The notes under the pieces: model-generated
The model's input: the letters and a program-made list of their open reading frames with translations, nothing else
What the model was told of the DNA's origin: nothing
The model's database searches: none
In this document: piece after piece, positions 48,234 through 50,583 of the stretch
Numbering within the stretch: position 1 is the first letter of the stretch
Layout: every line of letters starts with the position of its first letter
Assembly (NCBI RefSeq): GCF_000336935.1
Contig: NZ_AOME01000002.1
Location: forward strand, 75,360-125,942
Direction: 5' to 3'
DNA from: Halococcus salifodinae DSM 8989
GTDB lineage: Archaea > Halobacteriota > Halobacteria > Halobacteriales > Halococcaceae
DNA: 50,583 bases
Made by a program: the position numbers and the translations under genes

Positions 48234-48923
48234 TCACGCCGTCCGCTGGCGTCGGTACGCGACGTAGGAGTAGACGGTGACGTATACGACGGCGAGCAGG
48301 ATCGGGACGACGACGAACAGGGTGGCGGCTGCGGGGAAGACGAGCCCGCCGAGCGAGAGGACGCCCGACAGTTTCAGCGCGAGCGCGGCGCGGCGGTTGG
48401 TGCGTTCCCATACCGTATCGTCGGCGAGCGTCCACGGCGTGCGGACGCCGGCGATCCAGTTCGGTTCGGCGCGCTCGACGAGGAGTCCGCTCGCGTAAAA
48501 CACCGCAGCGAGACCCGGTGCGAGCGCCGCACCGATAGGTGGCTGGATGCCGAGATTCCAGAGTAGCACGAGTCCGTGGACGTAGAGCAGGAACCACGTC
48601 ATCCCGGCGGCGAACCACTCGTAGAGCCCGCGAAATTGCTCAACGTTCGCCTTTCGTGGATCAAACTGCGGAGAGACCAGGAGAAGCGCGTACACCCCGG
48701 CCGCGAGCACTGGGAGGAGGAACGCACCCGCGAGCCGCGACATCGTGCCGTCGGCCTCGCCGCTCGCGCTCCAGTGGGTCGCCATCCTGGCCGGGAGCTC
48801 CGGATAGACGACGACGCTCGCGAGGAACGCGAACACGATCGCTGCAACGCCGACGGTCCGGGGGCGGCGGTGTTTCACGACGCGAGCTACGATTCGTGCC
48901 GGTATAAGTTCCCAGTCTGTCAC
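48234..48923 (-). CDS. SdpI/DUF1648-type membrane protein
   Basis: The protein has 229 residues and about six hydrophobic helices. The DUF1648 signature VVVYPELPARMATHWSASGEADG is near residue 40. The SdpI-like C-terminal part has NWIAGVRTPWTLADDTVWERTNRRAALALKLSGV. SdpI confers immunity to a toxin in Bacillus; archaeal members are of unknown role and probably not toxin-linked. It is convergent with the rhodanese-MBL gene (10 bp gap) and upstream of nothing related. Confidence 0.87.
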   Translation of the reverse strand: MTDWELIPARIVARVVKHRRPRTVGVAAIVFAFLASVVVYPELPARMATHWSASGEADGTMSRLAGAFLLPVLAAGVYALLLVSPQFDPRKANVEQFRGLYEWFAAGMTWFLLYVHGLVLLWNLGIQPPIGAALAPGLAAVFYASGLLVERAEPNWIAGVRTPWTLADDTVWERTNRRAALALKLSGVLSLGGLVFPAAATLFVVVPILLAVVYVTVYSYVAYRRQRTA

Positions 48924-48959
48924 GAGTGTCCGTGAACCATCCTCAACGAGGTCGGCCGA

Positions 48960-49931
48960 TCACCCGTCGAACATCCCGGTCGAGAGATACCGCTCGCCGC
49001 TGTCGGGAAAGACGGTGACGACCAGCGGACAGTCATCGTACTCGGTGGCGGCCGCTCCGCTTCCGTCGGCCCGGAGCTCCGTCGGGGCGGGCGGGCAGTC
49101 AAGTTTGGGTTCGGCGAGCCGTTCGGCGACCCGCTGGGCCGCGAGGTTCGCTGCGCCGCTCGACTGGCCGACGATGATTCCCTCCTCACGCGCAAGGCGG
49201 CGACACTCGGCTTCTGCGGCCTCGATCCCGACGGTTTCGATCGTGTCGATCAGCTCGCGGTCCAGGATCTCACTCACAAACCCAGGGCCCATTCCCTCGA
49301 AATCGTCGATTCCCGCTTCCCCGGTCGAGAGCACGGCGTTCGCCTCCGGTTCGACCGCGACGACATCTATTTCGGGGTACTCCTCACGGAGTCGGCTGGC
49401 GATCCCGGTGAGCGTCCCACCGGTGCCGACCGCGGCGACGAGGGCATCGACGGTCCGATCGCCGACCTGCTCCGTGATCTCAGCGCCGGTCGTCTCGTAG
49501 TGGGAGCGGACGTTCGCCCGGTTCTCGAACTGCCGGAGCTGGACCATTCCCTCGGCTTCGAGTTCGTCGGCACGTGCTTTCGCTTGCTCGATCTCACCGT
49601 CCACGAGTTCGAGGTCCGCCCCGTAGGCCGCCATGACCTGCCGCCGTTCTTCCGATTTCGAGGCGGGCATGACGACCGTGAGGTCGTACCCCTTCGCCGC
49701 CGCGACGACGGCGAGGCCGATTCCGGTGTTGCCGCTCGTCGGCTCGACGAGACGATCGCCGGGTTCGAGGCTCCCCTCGCGCTCTGCGGCCTCGACCATC
49801 GCCTTCGCGGGGCGGTCCTTCGCCGACCCGCCGGGGTTTTTCGACTCGATCTTCGCGGCCACGGTCGCACCCTCGGGCGAGCCGACCTGCACGAGGGGCG
49901 ATCCGATGGCGTCGAGGATGCTGTCGTCCAT
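48960..49931 (-). CDS. cysK: Cysteine synthase (O-acetylserine sulfhydrylase)
   Basis: The enzyme has 323 residues. The PLP-binding Lys is in ESKNPGGSAKDRPAKAMV, the substrate-binding loop is EPTSGNTGIGLAVVAA, the phosphate-binding glycines are in AVGTGGTLTGIASRL, and the C-terminal GQSSGAANLAA is present. This is a beta-family PLP enzyme that replaces the O-acetyl (or phospho) group of serine with sulfide to make cysteine. A haloarchaeal-style insert (CPPAPTELRADGSGAAATE) lies before the last strand. It provides the sink for sulfide generated by the neighbouring sulfur genes. A TATA-like CGGTTTAGG is about 27 bp before the ATG. Confidence 0.93.
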   Translation of the reverse strand: MDDSILDAIGSPLVQVGSPEGATVAAKIESKNPGGSAKDRPAKAMVEAAEREGSLEPGDRLVEPTSGNTGIGLAVVAAAKGYDLTVVMPASKSEERRQVMAAYGADLELVDGEIEQAKARADELEAEGMVQLRQFENRANVRSHYETTGAEITEQVGDRTVDALVAAVGTGGTLTGIASRLREEYPEIDVVAVEPEANAVLSTGEAGIDDFEGMGPGFVSEILDRELIDTIETVGIEAAEAECRRLAREEGIIVGQSSGAANLAAQRVAERLAEPKLDCPPAPTELRADGSGAAATEYDDCPLVVTVFPDSGERYLSTGMFDG

Positions 49932-50055
49932 TGCGTGGCGATACGGAGCGTGGCCCTAAACCGATGACGGGATCGGTGATTCGTGCGCGACGTGATTTAT
50001 CGACGTCGTGTGGAGGATGCGGGAAGCCTAAGCACGCCGGCACCGAACGACACCC

Positions 50056-50433
50056 ATGAGCCTCGAAACGATGTCGCCGAATCCCGTCTGGAATCCTGCG
50101 GGCTACGAGGACGCGGTCGACGCCGTCGCCGAACACGCCGACGAACTCACCGTCCGAGTCTGGGCCGGCGATTGGTGCAAGGACTGCCGAGCCATCCTCC
50201 CGGACTTCGCGGCGGCGCTCGGCGAGGCCGACGTTCCCGAGGAGCGGATCGAAGAGTACGCGCTGGATCAGGACAAGCAGGGCGAACTGGTCGCGGAGTA
50301 CGGAATCGAGTACATCCCGACGATCGTCATCGAGCACGACGGCGAGGAAGTCGCACGGTTCGTGGAGGACGAACCCGAACCGCCGATCGTCCATCTCGCC
50401 GAGCAGCTCGACGCGCCCGAGCCGACGAACTAA
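50056..50433 (+). CDS. Thioredoxin-fold protein with WCKDC site
   Basis: The protein has 125 residues. The fold starts with LTVRVWAGDWCKDCRAILPDFAAAL, where WCKDC is a thioredoxin-like CxxC, and continues to YGIEYIPTIVIEHDGEEVARFVE, with the cis-Pro loop (IPT). It is probably a cytoplasmic disulfide or persulfide reductase. It is divergent from cysK. A TATA-like GCCTAAGC lies about 27 bp before the ATG at 50056. The C-terminus overlaps the stop of the next (minus) gene by 2 bp. Confidence 0.9.
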   Translation: MSLETMSPNPVWNPAGYEDAVDAVAEHADELTVRVWAGDWCKDCRAILPDFAAALGEADVPEERIEEYALDQDKQGELVAEYGIEYIPTIVIEHDGEEVARFVEDEPEPPIVHLAEQLDAPEPTN

Positions 50434-50564
50434 CGCGGGCTGTCGTCCGTTGGAGTCGATTCCGGATCCGCGTCCGTGTCGGGCGCGAGCCGTTCTACCC
50501 ACGACAGCGCGTCCTCGACCTCGGTCTGCGGTGGCGAGCAAGTGAACGATCGGCAGACGTACGC
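50430..50564 (-). CDS. Partial C-terminus of a DUF255/YyaL-type thioredoxin-domain protein
   Basis: The last 44 codons of a minus-strand gene end at TAG 50430-50432 and run into the adapter at 50565. They read AYVCRSFTCSPPQTEVEDALSWVERL, then an acidic low-complexity tail. The 'AYVCxxFxCSxPxT' ending is the usual C-terminus of COG1331 (DUF255, YyaL/SSP411-like) proteins, whose N-terminus is a thioredoxin fold. The rest of the gene is off the contig. Confidence 0.6.
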   Translation of the reverse strand, partial: AYVCRSFTCSPPQTEVEDALSWVERLAPDTDADPESTPTDDSPR

Positions 50565-50583
50565 CTGTCTCTTATACACATCT
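50565..50583. other. Nextera transposase adapter (sequencing artefact)
   Basis: The final 19 bases, CTGTCTCTTATACACATCT, are the reverse complement of the Tn5 mosaic-end sequence used in Nextera libraries. They are not genomic. The contig was not trimmed at this end. Confidence 0.97.

Noticed and set aside
48234-48923. Toxin-immunity (SDP) system around the SdpI-like gene
   Set aside because: No SdpA, SdpB or SdpC-like gene is nearby; archaeal SdpI/DUF1648 proteins are common without toxins.

Overview
The window is a contig end from a halophilic archaeon (class Halobacteria). The evidence is high GC with strong G/C third-codon bias, acidic proteins, Tat-type (twin-Arg) lipoprotein signals, a PGF-CTERM-like tail, AT-rich TATA boxes about 25-30 bp upstream of many start codons, and families I know mainly from haloarchaea. 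The genus cannot be fixed from the sequence; a Halococcus-like organism is only a guess. The last 19 bases are a Nextera transposase adapter, so the right edge is a library or assembly artefact.

Layout. (1) 1-7.3 kb is a metal-handling accessory region with visibly weaker codon bias. It holds a truncated CobW-type metallochaperone, a FAD/NAD(P) oxidoreductase whose Cys-rich tail is cut off by a TGA, a FeoB-like GTPase-permease with a small partner gene, and an ABC importer of the nitrate/sulfonate/taurine class in one operon with a NikR-like repressor whose metal ligands are altered. (2) 7.6-12.3 kb is the phosphate uptake operon pstSCAB. (3) 12.7-20.0 kb is a minus-strand formate dehydrogenase-type operon. 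It encodes two molybdopterin catalytic subunits, a zinc-ribbon membrane protein, a multi-cluster Fe-S subunit and a NuoF-like subunit whose FMN/NADH motifs are eroded. A histone-fold protein, mobA and moaA (molybdenum cofactor genes) lie beside it. (4) 22.3-31.5 kb is oxidative metabolism: a cupredoxin-PQQ dehydrogenase, an acyl-CoA dehydrogenase, a GMC alcohol oxidoreductase, a small kinase-fold protein and two aldehyde dehydrogenases, followed by an IS200/IS605-type remnant. (5) 31.7-41.0 kb is mixed housekeeping: a Na+-dependent (NSS) transporter with a small membrane partner, a nitrilase-family amidase, an SRPBCC protein, a winged-helix protein, a LEA-like protein, a lamin-tail lipoprotein, AbrB-PhoU, an ATP-NAD kinase-like protein, a 41-residue membrane peptide and a CinA-domain protein. 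(6) 41.2-50.4 kb is a sulfur-trafficking island: a TrmB/HTH regulator, a split YeeE/YedE thiosulfate channel, two rhodanese/metallo-beta-lactamase proteins, TusA, DsrE-like, DUF302, a methyltransferase, cysteine synthase and thioredoxin. A DUF255-type gene is cut off at the contig end.

How the genes work together. The molybdenum cofactor genes fit the two Mo-bis-MGD enzymes. The alcohol and aldehyde dehydrogenases form a plausible alcohol-to-acid route. The sulfur island links thiosulfate or persulfide uptake, sulfane-sulfur transfer, persulfide oxidation and cysteine synthesis. The most unusual signals are the decaying metal region at the left end (TGA before a Cys tail, truncated CobW, H-x-C NikR site), the apparently flavin-less NuoF of the formate dehydrogenase operon, and paired inverted-repeat promoter elements at the sulfur locus and upstream of the LEA-like gene.
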